Source of the DNA: Rhodospirillales bacterium
GTDB taxonomy: Bacteria; Pseudomonadota; Alphaproteobacteria; Rhodospirillales; JAPHRK01
Length of the DNA: 64,000 nucleotides
Assembly (NCBI GenBank): GCA_026196105.1
Contig: JAPHRK010000033.1
Span: 124,001-188,000 of the forward strand
Direction: 5' to 3'
Part shown: one piece after another, positions 44,125 through 51,582 of the stretch
Position numbering within the stretch: position 1 is the stretch's first letter
How the letters are laid out: every line of letters begins with the position of its first letter
Translations under genes and position numbers: made by a program
The notes under the pieces: generated by a model
What the model saw: only the letters and a program-made list of their open reading frames with translations
Told to the model about the DNA's origin: nothing
Databases searched by the model: none

Positions 44125-46530
44125 ATGGCAACTTTCGACTTTTCAAAGCACAAAGTGTTGATGGTAGATAGGGATTCGAAAACCTTTGAACGGGCGAAAG
44201 CTATTTATGAACTAAAAGGGTTGTCTGATTTTAAGGGTGTGACCTCGGCAAATGCTGCGATGGGAGCTATTAAAAATTTCGCTCCCAGCCTTGCTTTCAT
44301 CAATGCCGACCCCGGTGCGGGGGGGCATGAATTGATTCAAATGTTGCGCGACTTTCCTGATGGGCGGTTTAATGATCTTCCTATTGTGGTAATGCTTACT
44401 AAGGTTGAAACGCGTCAGCTCAAAGACCTTTGCCGAATTGGTATCGAAGGAGCATTGCGAAAACCGATTGACCCAGTTCGGTTATTACGTCTCACACGAC
44501 TTACCATTCGTCGCCCACAGCGGTTTATTAGTATCCGCAACTATTTTGGCCCCAACCGCCGTACACGCTCTCAAGCGCCTGCGGATGGCTACGATCGACG
44601 GATTAAGCATGATGGGCCAGAAGAATTCGTTCCTCGTCAGAAGAAGCAAGACAACATACGCATGGTCCCCATTGAGCATCACGGTATCAATAAAGATGGC
44701 ATAACCATGGTGCCTATTGTCGGTGTGGGTATTAATGACAAAGAAATAACCATGGTGCCGATTGAGGGGCACCAAATTGATAAAGATGGTGTCACTTGGG
44801 TTCCAGTAGAAGGATTCGGTGGAAAAGATGGCATTACGATGGTGCCAATTGAAGGACGTGAAGGGCGCAATGGAGATATTTCCTTCGCACCCATAGAAGG
44901 ATTTGGGATGCGAGATGACCTCACGTTTGTTCCTATTGAAGGGAATGGAAATGCGGGTGAAGGCATTACCATGATTCCTATCAAAGGATATGGGGGGAAT
45001 GGGAATGAGCCTGATTATAAATATGCAGATCAAAAGGAATTTGCGGCTGATTTAGAAGTAACCCCTGTTGGCACCTTGAGTGATGAAGGGGAGCTTTCCA
45101 GCGAGGCGATCCAATCTTTCAAGGATAAAGGAGAAATTGCCTTTGACCAATTAGGGCCAGGTGATGATGGCAGCTCACAACCTGACTTTGAGGCAAATAT
45201 GGGTGGTAGTGTCTTTGACCAATCGTTTGAAGACGCGATGAGGGAAGCTAAAGGAATGGCAGGTGACGGAGCCGTTTCTCATGATGATTTGGTTGGTGGC
45301 CAGAAAAACGGCGAAATGGAGATTGTTAACTCGGGTGATCTCCTAACTGGCGCTTCAGGCCCAATGAAAAAAGACGGGGCTAAACCTTCGAGACGACCTC
45401 CTCCATCTATTAATCTTGATCTCGATATTGATGATGATGAACCTGCTACAAAACCTGATGACGTTGTCCCTGTCCACGAAAAACCTCCAATAACCGAGTT
45501 GATGGTTGATAGCAAAGGAATGGTCGAGCTTGGCTCGCTTGAAGAGCTTGTTGCTGAGCCTGAGTTGGCTAAGGTAGAGGGGAAAGAACCGCCTGCTTCA
45601 GGTGGGTTTGATGTTGCAGCAGCTTTAAATGCTGCACAAAATGCCAAAGGTAATCTGACCAAAAAGAAACGCGAAAAAGAAAAAGCAGCGCGTATTGCCG
45701 AAGGTAAAGCTAAAGCCGAAGAAGCTTTGAAAAAAGTTGATGAGAAATTAGAGGAGCCAACTTCGAAGGCCAAGTCAAAGAGAAAGCCAAAAGCGAAAAA
45801 AGAAACTACGGCTACTAAAGCGAAACCTACTGCCTCTAAGCCGACAAAAAAGAAAGCACCTGCTAAGAAGGCAAAAGCTAAAGAAGTTAAGCCAGAAGTG
45901 CTGGAAGAAATTAAGCCGGAACCAAAAAGACGAGGACCAAAAACAGCTAGTGCACCGGAAGTTCAAATAGCTCTCGGGGCCCATAAGCTTTGGGTTAATA
46001 CGGGTGGTAAAGAAGGAGCTCAACTCACTTTGCCAAGGGCGGATATGCGGGGCCACAATTTAGCGGAATCTGATTTTACCCAGGTGAGAATCCCAGGTGG
46101 GAATTTTAAAGGAACGGATTGTACCGAAACAGTATTCCGTAAAGCTTTTCTCAGTCGTTCAGATTTTACAGGTGCACAACTTAGCAAATGTGATTTTGCC
46201 GTTTCGAGGTTAAAGCAGGTAAACCTTAAAGATGCCAAGCTCAAAATGGCCAATTTACATGGTGCTGATTTGGCTCGTGCAAATCTATCCGGAGCAAGAC
46301 TTATGCGCTGTGATATGAGCGCGGCTAATTTGGATGGCACTAACTTAATAGGAGCCAATCTGAGTTCTGTAAAAGGATTGCTTCCTGATCAACTGCTTCG
46401 GGCTAGAATAGACAGTACCACCAAGCTCCCCTATCACCTCAGGAGCAATCAAAAACTAGAAGCAGCTACCAAAGTAATTGCCAATAAGAAAAAAACAACA
46501 AGACGGACTCGTAAACCTAAAGCGAAGTAG
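44125..46530 (+). CDS. Receiver-like/VPIEG-repeat/pentapeptide-repeat mosaic protein
   Basis: An 801-residue protein of unusual architecture. Residues 1-145 form a receiver of the alphaproteobacterial family that ends in YFGPNRR; the acceptor Asp is replaced (Asn60) so it is likely a pseudo-receiver. Residues 178-288 hold eight tandem repeats of 14-15 residues with consensus (I/L/V)T(M/F/W)VPIEG; the prolines are at 182, 197, 212, 227, 241, 256, 270 and 285. A long acidic then K/A/P-rich linker (about 300-610) follows. Residues 632-750 form a pentapeptide-repeat beta-helix (A(D/N)LxxA type). The tail is again basic. Cytoplasmic, no signal peptide. I know no described protein with this layout; function is not predictable. 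Confidence 0.8.
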   Translation: MATFDFSKHKVLMVDRDSKTFERAKAIYELKGLSDFKGVTSANAAMGAIKNFAPSLAFINADPGAGGHELIQMLRDFPDGRFNDLPIVVMLTKVETRQLKDLCRIGIEGALRKPIDPVRLLRLTRLTIRRPQRFISIRNYFGPNRRTRSQAPADGYDRRIKHDGPEEFVPRQKKQDNIRMVPIEHHGINKDGITMVPIVGVGINDKEITMVPIEGHQIDKDGVTWVPVEGFGGKDGITMVPIEGREGRNGDISFAPIEGFGMRDDLTFVPIEGNGNAGEGITMIPIKGYGGNGNEPDYKYADQKEFAADLEVTPVGTLSDEGELSSEAIQSFKDKGEIAFDQLGPGDDGSSQPDFEANMGGSVFDQSFEDAMREAKGMAGDGAVSHDDLVGGQKNGEMEIVNSGDLLTGASGPMKKDGAKPSRRPPPSINLDLDIDDDEPATKPDDVVPVHEKPPITELMVDSKGMVELGSLEELVAEPELAKVEGKEPPASGGFDVAAALNAAQNAKGNLTKKKREKEKAARIAEGKAKAEEALKKVDEKLEEPTSKAKSKRKPKAKKETTATKAKPTASKPTKKKAPAKKAKAKEVKPEVLEEIKPEPKRRGPKTASAPEVQIALGAHKLWVNTGGKEGAQLTLPRADMRGHNLAESDFTQVRIPGGNFKGTDCTETVFRKAFLSRSDFTGAQLSKCDFAVSRLKQVNLKDAKLKMANLHGADLARANLSGARLMRCDMSAANLDGTNLIGANLSSVKGLLPDQLLRARIDSTTKLPYHLRSNQKLEAATKVIANKKKTTRRTRKPKAK

Positions 46531-46702
46531 TTCAAAGTTGATCTGGTAGTCATGTCAAAAGTACGATGACTTTATCCTCCCTGTATATAAGAGAGTCTTG
46601 TTCCTACCGTAGCCGTTTTTAGACTCGCGAAGAAGAATATAGATCCCATAGCATTGCTTCCAAAGTGAGCGAATAGGTTGCTGATCCTGATTCGTAGCTA
46701 AC

Positions 46703-47215
46703 CTATTTAATTGCCGATGCAGGGTTAGAAAAATTCAACACAAGGTGCTGCTCAGTCACACCTGCGCTCCATTGATCGTCGTAACGCTCTTCCTCAAGCT
46801 TAAAGCCTATTTTCTGGTAAAGATGGGCTGCGGCGCCAAGTTCTGCGAATGTATGCAGATAGATTTTTGGGTACTTTTTTTCCCTGCAAAATTTGATCGC
46901 CTCATTGAGTAGTTGAGTGCCCAATCCACTCCCCTGGCTTTCCGGAGCGACAATGAACCAACGAAGGTGTGCGCCCTTGTTGAGGGCGTCGATGCCATCA
47001 ATAGTGATGGAGCCTTGGAGGTTCGCATCCACGTAAGCGCATAAAAAAAGGTCCCGCTTAACGACTAATCGGTCGAGAAAAGATAATAGTTCGGTTGTTA
47101 CTTTGGTTTCAAATTTTTCCCCGAACCCCCATTCCTTCTCGTAGTAATCTTGGTGCAACTTGATTACGTCTGCAGGTGAGCCGTGTCTTGTAAATTCAAA
47201 TTCATAGTTTTTCAT
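46703..47215 (-). CDS. GNAT family N-acetyltransferase
   Basis: A 170-residue acetyltransferase. The acetyl-CoA site is SQGSGLGTQLLNEAI (Q-x-x-G-x-G), followed by YLHTFAELGAAAHLYQKIGFK, the usual GNAT C-terminal block. It is the last gene before the GC-rich aidB-like gene but its own codon use looks like the neighbours, not like aidB. Substrate unknown. Confidence 0.88.
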   Translation of the reverse strand: MKNYEFEFTRHGSPADVIKLHQDYYEKEWGFGEKFETKVTTELLSFLDRLVVKRDLFLCAYVDANLQGSITIDGIDALNKGAHLRWFIVAPESQGSGLGTQLLNEAIKFCREKKYPKIYLHTFAELGAAAHLYQKIGFKLEEERYDDQWSAGVTEQHLVLNFSNPASAIK

Positions 47216-47263
47216 TTGATACCTGACTGTATAGTTAGCAGAAATTATCGTCCCTTTTTGCGT

Positions 47264-48952
47264 TCAGGTCATCAGGGCGCGGTCTAAAATTTCCTGCACA
47301 GCATTGGGAGAATTGAGCCGACCGAACAGTGGGCCGTGCCCCTCGACGACGCGGCTGGCGATGAAGGCGTCGGCAATTGGTGTTGATGCGTGTTGGCGTA
47401 ATAGTGCCGCTTGCCACAATAGCGCCATGCGTTCTACAAGCCGCCGAGCTTGGAACTCCCAAGTCGTCTTGTTGGCGAGGGCATCTTTTAAACCTTCAAG
47501 GGCACGGTCAAGGGGAGTGTCCGTGCCGCGCACTGATTCGATTTCAGCGAGTACAGCGTCCAGGCTGCCCGGTTCGCGCTCTGCGGCCCGGAACACATCC
47601 AACGCGACCATGTTGGATGAACCTTCCCAAATGCCGTTGAGTGGTGCTTCGCGGTAAAGTCGTGCCATTGGCGCATCCTCAATATAGCCGTTACCGCCTA
47701 TGCATTCCAAGGCTTCAGCAACAAAGCCGGGCGCGCGTTTACAGCACCAATATTTGGCCATGGGTGGACCGATGCGTGCCAACAGGGCGGCGGTTGGATC
47801 AGTTCCTGTTTCATCGACGGCCCGCGCGATGCGCAGACACATGGCCAATGAGCCTTCCACATCAAGTGCTAGGTCGGCCAGGATGTTGGACATTAACGGT
47901 AGATCCACGAGTGAGCGCTGAAAGGCACGACGGTGGCGGCCGTAATGCATCGCCTGACTCAGGGCTTGGCGCATCAATCCGGTGGAGCCAGCTGCAAAAT
48001 CAAGGCGGGTATAGTGCACATCGGTCATCGCCTTACGGATGCCTTCCCCCTCTTCCCCTATCAATAAGGCCCAGGTGTCGGAGAACTCAACATGGCTAGA
48101 TGCGTTGGAACGGTTGCCGCATTTTTCTTTCAGCCCTTGAATGAAAATACGATTACGACCACCGTCGGGTAGAAAGCGCGGTGCGGCGAATAGTCCTGGA
48201 CCGTTCGGCGTGATTGCTGTGGTCAAGAATACATCGCCCATCGGTGCCGAACAGAACCATTTGTGCCCAGTCAGTCGATATGCCTGACCTGCGCCACCGT
48301 GATCTACGGGTGCTGCTGTTGTAGTGTTGGCGCGCAGGTCGCAGCCGCCGTGTTTCTCGGTCAGTGTAGTGGCTACAGTGATCGCCGATTTTTCCTCAAT
48401 AGGCATTATGCGTGGATCGTAAGTCGTGGCTTGCATTTTGTCGGCCCAGGCCTTGGTTTCTGGTTGTGTGCGAAGCAGTGGAATGGCGGCATAAGCCATG
48501 CCGGTGGGGCAACCAACACCGTTTTCTACCTGGTTCCAAAGATAACTCATGGCGGCGCGTGCCACATGGCCGCCGGGTTTGTCGGTGCTCCACGCGAGGC
48601 TATGCACTTCGGCTTCCATGGCGGTTGTCATCAGTTCATGATAAGCGGGATGATATTCGACTATATCGACACGGTTGCCGTAACTGTCGAAGGGGCGGAA
48701 CTCTGGAATGTGCCGGTTCGCCAGCCGTGCGCGCTCTTGCATATCGGGATTACCAACAGAGGCTCCTAGGTGGTGTGCACGACTTTCTGCCCAGCCAGCG
48801 TTCTCACGGTGCAAGGCTTCGCCCAAGGCCGGGTCGGCGTTGTACGCATTGTAACCGCTGAGTGTCGGTGGCGTGTTGGTGACCTCATGTGTGTCGCCTG
48901 TTGAGGTTGGCGTTAGCGCTACAGTGTTGGCGGTAGTGTGGCGATGTGTCAT
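47264..48952 (-). CDS. aidB: AidB-like acyl-CoA dehydrogenase
   Basis: A 562-residue flavoprotein of the AidB clade. Its N-terminus has the AidB block (PPTLSGYNAYNADPALGEALHRE) and the region HPAYHELMTTAMEAEVHSL, and its C-terminal acyl-CoA dehydrogenase domain includes FVAEALECIGGNGYIED and EGSSNMVALDVFRAA. AidB is induced by alkylating agents in E. coli and binds DNA. The gene is clearly richer in GC than its neighbours, with many GGC, GCG and CGC codons, which suggests transfer. A TetR gene lies 112 bases upstream on the same strand. Confidence 0.85.
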   Translation of the reverse strand: MTHRHTTANTVALTPTSTGDTHEVTNTPPTLSGYNAYNADPALGEALHRENAGWAESRAHHLGASVGNPDMQERARLANRHIPEFRPFDSYGNRVDIVEYHPAYHELMTTAMEAEVHSLAWSTDKPGGHVARAAMSYLWNQVENGVGCPTGMAYAAIPLLRTQPETKAWADKMQATTYDPRIMPIEEKSAITVATTLTEKHGGCDLRANTTTAAPVDHGGAGQAYRLTGHKWFCSAPMGDVFLTTAITPNGPGLFAAPRFLPDGGRNRIFIQGLKEKCGNRSNASSHVEFSDTWALLIGEEGEGIRKAMTDVHYTRLDFAAGSTGLMRQALSQAMHYGRHRRAFQRSLVDLPLMSNILADLALDVEGSLAMCLRIARAVDETGTDPTAALLARIGPPMAKYWCCKRAPGFVAEALECIGGNGYIEDAPMARLYREAPLNGIWEGSSNMVALDVFRAAEREPGSLDAVLAEIESVRGTDTPLDRALEGLKDALANKTTWEFQARRLVERMALLWQAALLRQHASTPIADAFIASRVVEGHGPLFGRLNSPNAVQEILDRALMT

Positions 48953-49064
48953 TGAACATTCTCCAGGGCTAAATCTTTTTTAAACAGATTGAAACCAATA
49001 AAGAGTTTAGTTTGGTTGTTGGCCTCTTGATTATCGTAGTTGACAGATTTCCTATTTGTTTGCG

Positions 49065-49691
49065 TTAGGCTTCATTGGTGCTTTTTGATGTTTTTGCTAT
49101 TCCGATACAAATTTCAACAACCCCTTCAATGAGCGCCTCGTCTTCAAACTTATTTCGGTTGGGGAGTGATAATGGGCTGATTAAGACTTCCATAAACGCT
49201 CCAACGATGCAGGCTGCACTAATATCGGCCTTTTGATCTGGAAACTCATGAGTGACTATGCCCTCATGAATGATCTGCTCAAAGACTTCACAGCAGGCCC
49301 TTCGGTATACCAGCCTTTCAATTGCGACACTCTCTTCCATTGGTTCGGCAATTAGAGAGTAGGCGACGGATCGACCTTTCATGCTGCGCGAGGCAAAAAC
49401 ACGGACGCAATCGGCAAGTTTTTCACTGGCAATAGCATCGGTCGCCGCGATTTCGCGAAGTATGGATACTTCTCGCTCTGACAATGAGCGGACAAGTTCT
49501 GCAAGCAGGTCTCCTTTTGAAGGAAAGTATCGGTACACTGTTCCAATGGCGATTTCAGCTAATTGAGCAACCGTAGAAATTTGCACATTTACAAAACCTC
49601 CTTCTGAAACCAACTGGCGAGTAACTGAAAGAAGGCGCCGGCGGTTATTAGCCTTTTTTGCCTCAGTTTTAGGTGTTTTTTTATACGCCAT
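49065..49691 (-). CDS. TetR family regulator
   Basis: A 208-residue regulator. Residues 10-55 form the helix-turn-helix (TRQLVSEGGFVNVQISTVAQLAEIAIGTVYRYFPSKGDLL). The C-terminal ligand domain is divergent. It precedes the aidB-like gene on the same strand. The AT-rich region upstream contains two palindromes (see the next entry) that are probably its operators. Its codon use is less GC-rich than that of aidB. Confidence 0.88.
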   Translation of the reverse strand: MAYKKTPKTEAKKANNRRRLLSVTRQLVSEGGFVNVQISTVAQLAEIAIGTVYRYFPSKGDLLAELVRSLSEREVSILREIAATDAIASEKLADCVRVFASRSMKGRSVAYSLIAEPMEESVAIERLVYRRACCEVFEQIIHEGIVTHEFPDQKADISAACIVGAFMEVLISPLSLPNRNKFEDEALIEGVVEICIGIAKTSKSTNEA

Positions 49692-49707
49692 AAAGTGAAT
49701 CTATTTC

Positions 49708-49785
49708 ATTATTAGTAAAAATTAAGCTAATAATAGCCATAAAATTGTAATCATAGTCAATATAAAATGAAACTAATTCATTTTA
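49708..49785. promoter_or_regulatory. TetR operator candidates upstream of the 49065-49691 gene
   Basis: Two palindromes: ATTATTAG-N11-CTAATAAT (49708-49734) and TAAAATGAA-ACTAA-TTCATTTTA (49763-49785). Both lie within 95 bases of the TetR start and are symmetrical, as expected for autoregulatory TetR operators. Confidence 0.55.
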
Positions 49786-49868
49786 TTGGATTGTAGGGAG
49801 TACATAATTTCCCAGACCTAAAAATAGGGTGGGTAAAATTTGACGAACAGATGTCACGGAATCGTAAA

Positions 49869-49915
49869 GTTAAAAGCGACTCAATTATGCGTTTGGTGGA
49901 TGCCTAGTTTGGCAT
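49869..49915 (+). pseudogene. Remnant of 23S rRNA 5' end
   Basis: The stretch contains GTTAAAAGCGACTC, then GCGTTTGGTGGATGCCTAG and TTTGGCA. This closely follows the conserved 5' end of bacterial 23S rRNA (GTTAAGCGACTAAGCGTACACGG..., GGTGGATGCC..TGGCA), with a few insertions. After about 47 bases the match stops, and the rest of an rRNA operon is absent. It seems to be a decayed fragment of an rRNA gene rather than a functional one. Confidence 0.6.
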
Positions 49916-49954
49916 AAACTGTTGGAGGGGTCGTCAGATTGCATTAATCAACAC

Positions 49955-50134
49955 CTAAAGCGAAGTAACCCTTCCAGCTTTTCGTATTTTATCTAAGGCG
50001 CTGTCCCAGAACTCGTCACTGTCCTCTGGTTGGGTAAGGTCAAGAATTTCCACATCAAATAACCCTTTGTTTAAGCTTTCAAGGGTGTGGTTTTGGTCGG
50101 TGAAGAGATTTGTTTTAATCGCAAGATAAGTCAT
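49955..50134 (-). CDS. Small hypothetical protein, third gene of DsrE-like cassette
   Basis: A 59-residue ORF too short for many ORF callers. The ATG overlaps the stop of the upstream gene (ATGA), as the other two genes of this cassette do. It starts MTYLAIKTNL and ends GRVTSL; the C-terminal half is acidic then basic (DLTQPEDSDEFWD). It has no cysteine and no recognised domain. The overlap is the main support that it is translated. It may be a small partner of the DsrE-like proteins, in the place of DsrH/TusB. Confidence 0.6.
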   Translation of the reverse strand: MTYLAIKTNLFTDQNHTLESLNKGLFDVEILDLTQPEDSDEFWDSALDKIRKAGRVTSL

Positions 50135-50409
50135 ATGCTCACCACATGGTCGGCCTTAGAAATGGCTTGTGAAAGGTCTTCTTGAGTATGGAGGATTGCG
50201 ATACCATCAAGACCAGGCAAGAGGGTCTTAGCCTCAATTTCCATTACTTCTAACATCTCTAAATTGACAATGCGGCCTGAGGCGTCCTGCTCAGGAGGGA
50301 CCAAGAAATAAAAAGTGAGGTGATGGCCCCGGACAGCGAGCCCGGCTGTGACGCGCATGGCCTCACGGGGGTCACGGCGGGCCAGCATAAGAATTTTTTT
50401 TTCTTTCAT
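50131..50409 (-). CDS. DsrE/DsrF-like small protein
   Basis: A 92-residue protein starting at the ATG that overlaps the upstream gene stop by four bases. It starts KKILMLARRDPREAMRVTAGLAVRGHHLTFYFLVP, a Rossmann-like beginning as in DsrE/F/TusC proteins, and ends ADHVVSI, an ending also seen in the upstream protein (ADKVISL) and in DsrH/TusB proteins. It lacks cysteine, so it cannot itself carry a persulfide. Related in size and order to the TusBCD or DsrEFH sets, but too divergent for a firm name. Confidence 0.6.
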   Translation of the reverse strand: MKEKKILMLARRDPREAMRVTAGLAVRGHHLTFYFLVPPEQDASGRIVNLEMLEVMEIEAKTLLPGLDGIAILHTQEDLSQAISKADHVVSI

Positions 50410-50699
50410 AGGCTAATTACCTTGTCGGCTTTAGCAATCAGCCCTGCATGATCAAATTGGCTACCAATTTCAAGGGGGCAGGGGAGGCCATCCATGAGGT
50501 CTTTCCAGGATTGAGCACAAACAATAGCCTCATTAGCCGATTCGTGGAGAAGGTCACAAAAAGCAGAATCTGTTAAGGTCCTTACCCCGTCATTGGTGAA
50601 AAAACAGGCCCAGGAAACTCCTTTGCGCAGGCAAGCTGCTGCTAAAGGCTTGGCTATTTCACCGCCTTTTTCCGACGAGACAACAAACAGTAGTTCCAT
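50406..50699 (-). CDS. DsrE-like small protein with conserved cysteine
   Basis: A 97-residue protein; the ATG at 50699 has GAGGA upstream and is preferred to a TTG at 50717. The block ELLFVVSSEKGGEIAKPLAAACLRKG opens like a DsrE/TusD domain, and NEAIVCAQSW carries a cysteine at the position where TusD has its sulfur-carrying Cys. It ends ADKVISL. The gene is first of an operon of three with ATGA overlaps, on the opposite strand from a secreted FKBP-rhodanese fusion. Role in sulfur transfer is inferred. Confidence 0.6.
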   Translation of the reverse strand: MELLFVVSSEKGGEIAKPLAAACLRKGVSWACFFTNDGVRTLTDSAFCDLLHESANEAIVCAQSWKDLMDGLPCPLEIGSQFDHAGLIAKADKVISL

Positions 50700-50739
50700 G
50701 AGCGTCCTCTGAGTCAAATTTCTGCAATAGTAGATACAC

Positions 50740-50779
50740 TAACGAACAAGTTACTGGCAACCTGGACGAAAGTTCGTTA
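50740..50779. promoter_or_regulatory. Inverted repeat between the DsrE-like cassette and FKBP-rhodanese gene
   Basis: TAACGAAC (50740-50747) and GTTCGTTA (50772-50779) are perfect inverted arms separated by 24 bases, in the divergent promoter region. Likely regulator binding sites acting on both directions. The regulator is unknown. Confidence 0.45.
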
Positions 50780-50826
50780 ATTAGTAAAGTATGATTTACA
50801 CCTTATGCCAACCAAGAGGCCTTTCT

Positions 50827-51576
50827 ATGTTTAAGAATATTTCGGTGCCCTTTCTATTCCTCGCCCTCATAACTTTTGCAATCCCACAAACAGCCATGGC
50901 TAAAGGCCTGGAAGTTAAAGATGTGAAAGTTGGTGAGGGTGCTGGGGCCTTTCGCTACTCAAAAGTCACCGTCCACTACACAGGATGGCTCATGGATGGG
51001 ACAAAGTTTGATTCCAGTAAAGACCGTAATAAGCCTTTTGTCTTTATGATTGGTGCTCACCAAGTGATTCCTGGTTGGGATTATGGTGTCCAGGGTATGA
51101 AAGTTGGTGGCGTGCGTGAGTTGGTCATTCCGCCAAAGATGGCCTATGGCTCTCAGGGGGCTGGTCCGATTCCAGGAAATTCCACCCTTAAATTTAAAAT
51201 TGAACTTCTCGGTGTTGATGGTCCCGAATTTGGTAATCTCAACAATGAGCAACTGAAAGCTAGAATCAGTAAAGGCGTTAAAGTTATTGATATTCGTCGC
51301 CCTGAAGAGTGGAAACAAACGGGTATTGTTGAGGGGAGTATTTTGATAACGGCTTTTAACCGACGCATGAAGCTTGAATCTGATTTTTCCGATAAATTAG
51401 AGAAAGCGGTTAAAAAAGACGAAGAATTTATCCTTATCTGCCGGACCGGGAACCGCTCTGCTGTTTTAGCAAACATGCTTTCCCGCAGAGCTGGTTACAC
51501 CAAAATTCAGAACGTCACCGATGGTATTGTCGATTGGATTGGCCAAAAGAATCCTGTTTCATCTCATAAAGGATAA
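50827..51576 (+). CDS. Exported FKBP-type peptidyl-prolyl isomerase fused to rhodanese
   Basis: A 249-residue protein from the ATG at 50827 (the TATGATTTAC start at 50791 adds a poor N-terminus). The signal peptide is residues 1-25 (cleavage after AMA). Residues 27-130 form an FKBP domain (VTVHYTGWLMDGTKFDSS, VIPGWDYGVQGMKVGG, FKIELLGVD). Residues 138-245 form a rhodanese domain with Cys205 in CRTGNRS. Both domains are complete. The fusion, placed in the periplasm, combines protein folding with sulfur chemistry and is not a standard architecture. A terminator overlaps the next convergent gene. Confidence 0.88.
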   Translation: MFKNISVPFLFLALITFAIPQTAMAKGLEVKDVKVGEGAGAFRYSKVTVHYTGWLMDGTKFDSSKDRNKPFVFMIGAHQVIPGWDYGVQGMKVGGVRELVIPPKMAYGSQGAGPIPGNSTLKFKIELLGVDGPEFGNLNNEQLKARISKGVKVIDIRRPEEWKQTGIVEGSILITAFNRRMKLESDFSDKLEKAVKKDEEFILICRTGNRSAVLANMLSRRAGYTKIQNVTDGIVDWIGQKNPVSSHKG

Positions 51577-51582
51577 TTAGTT

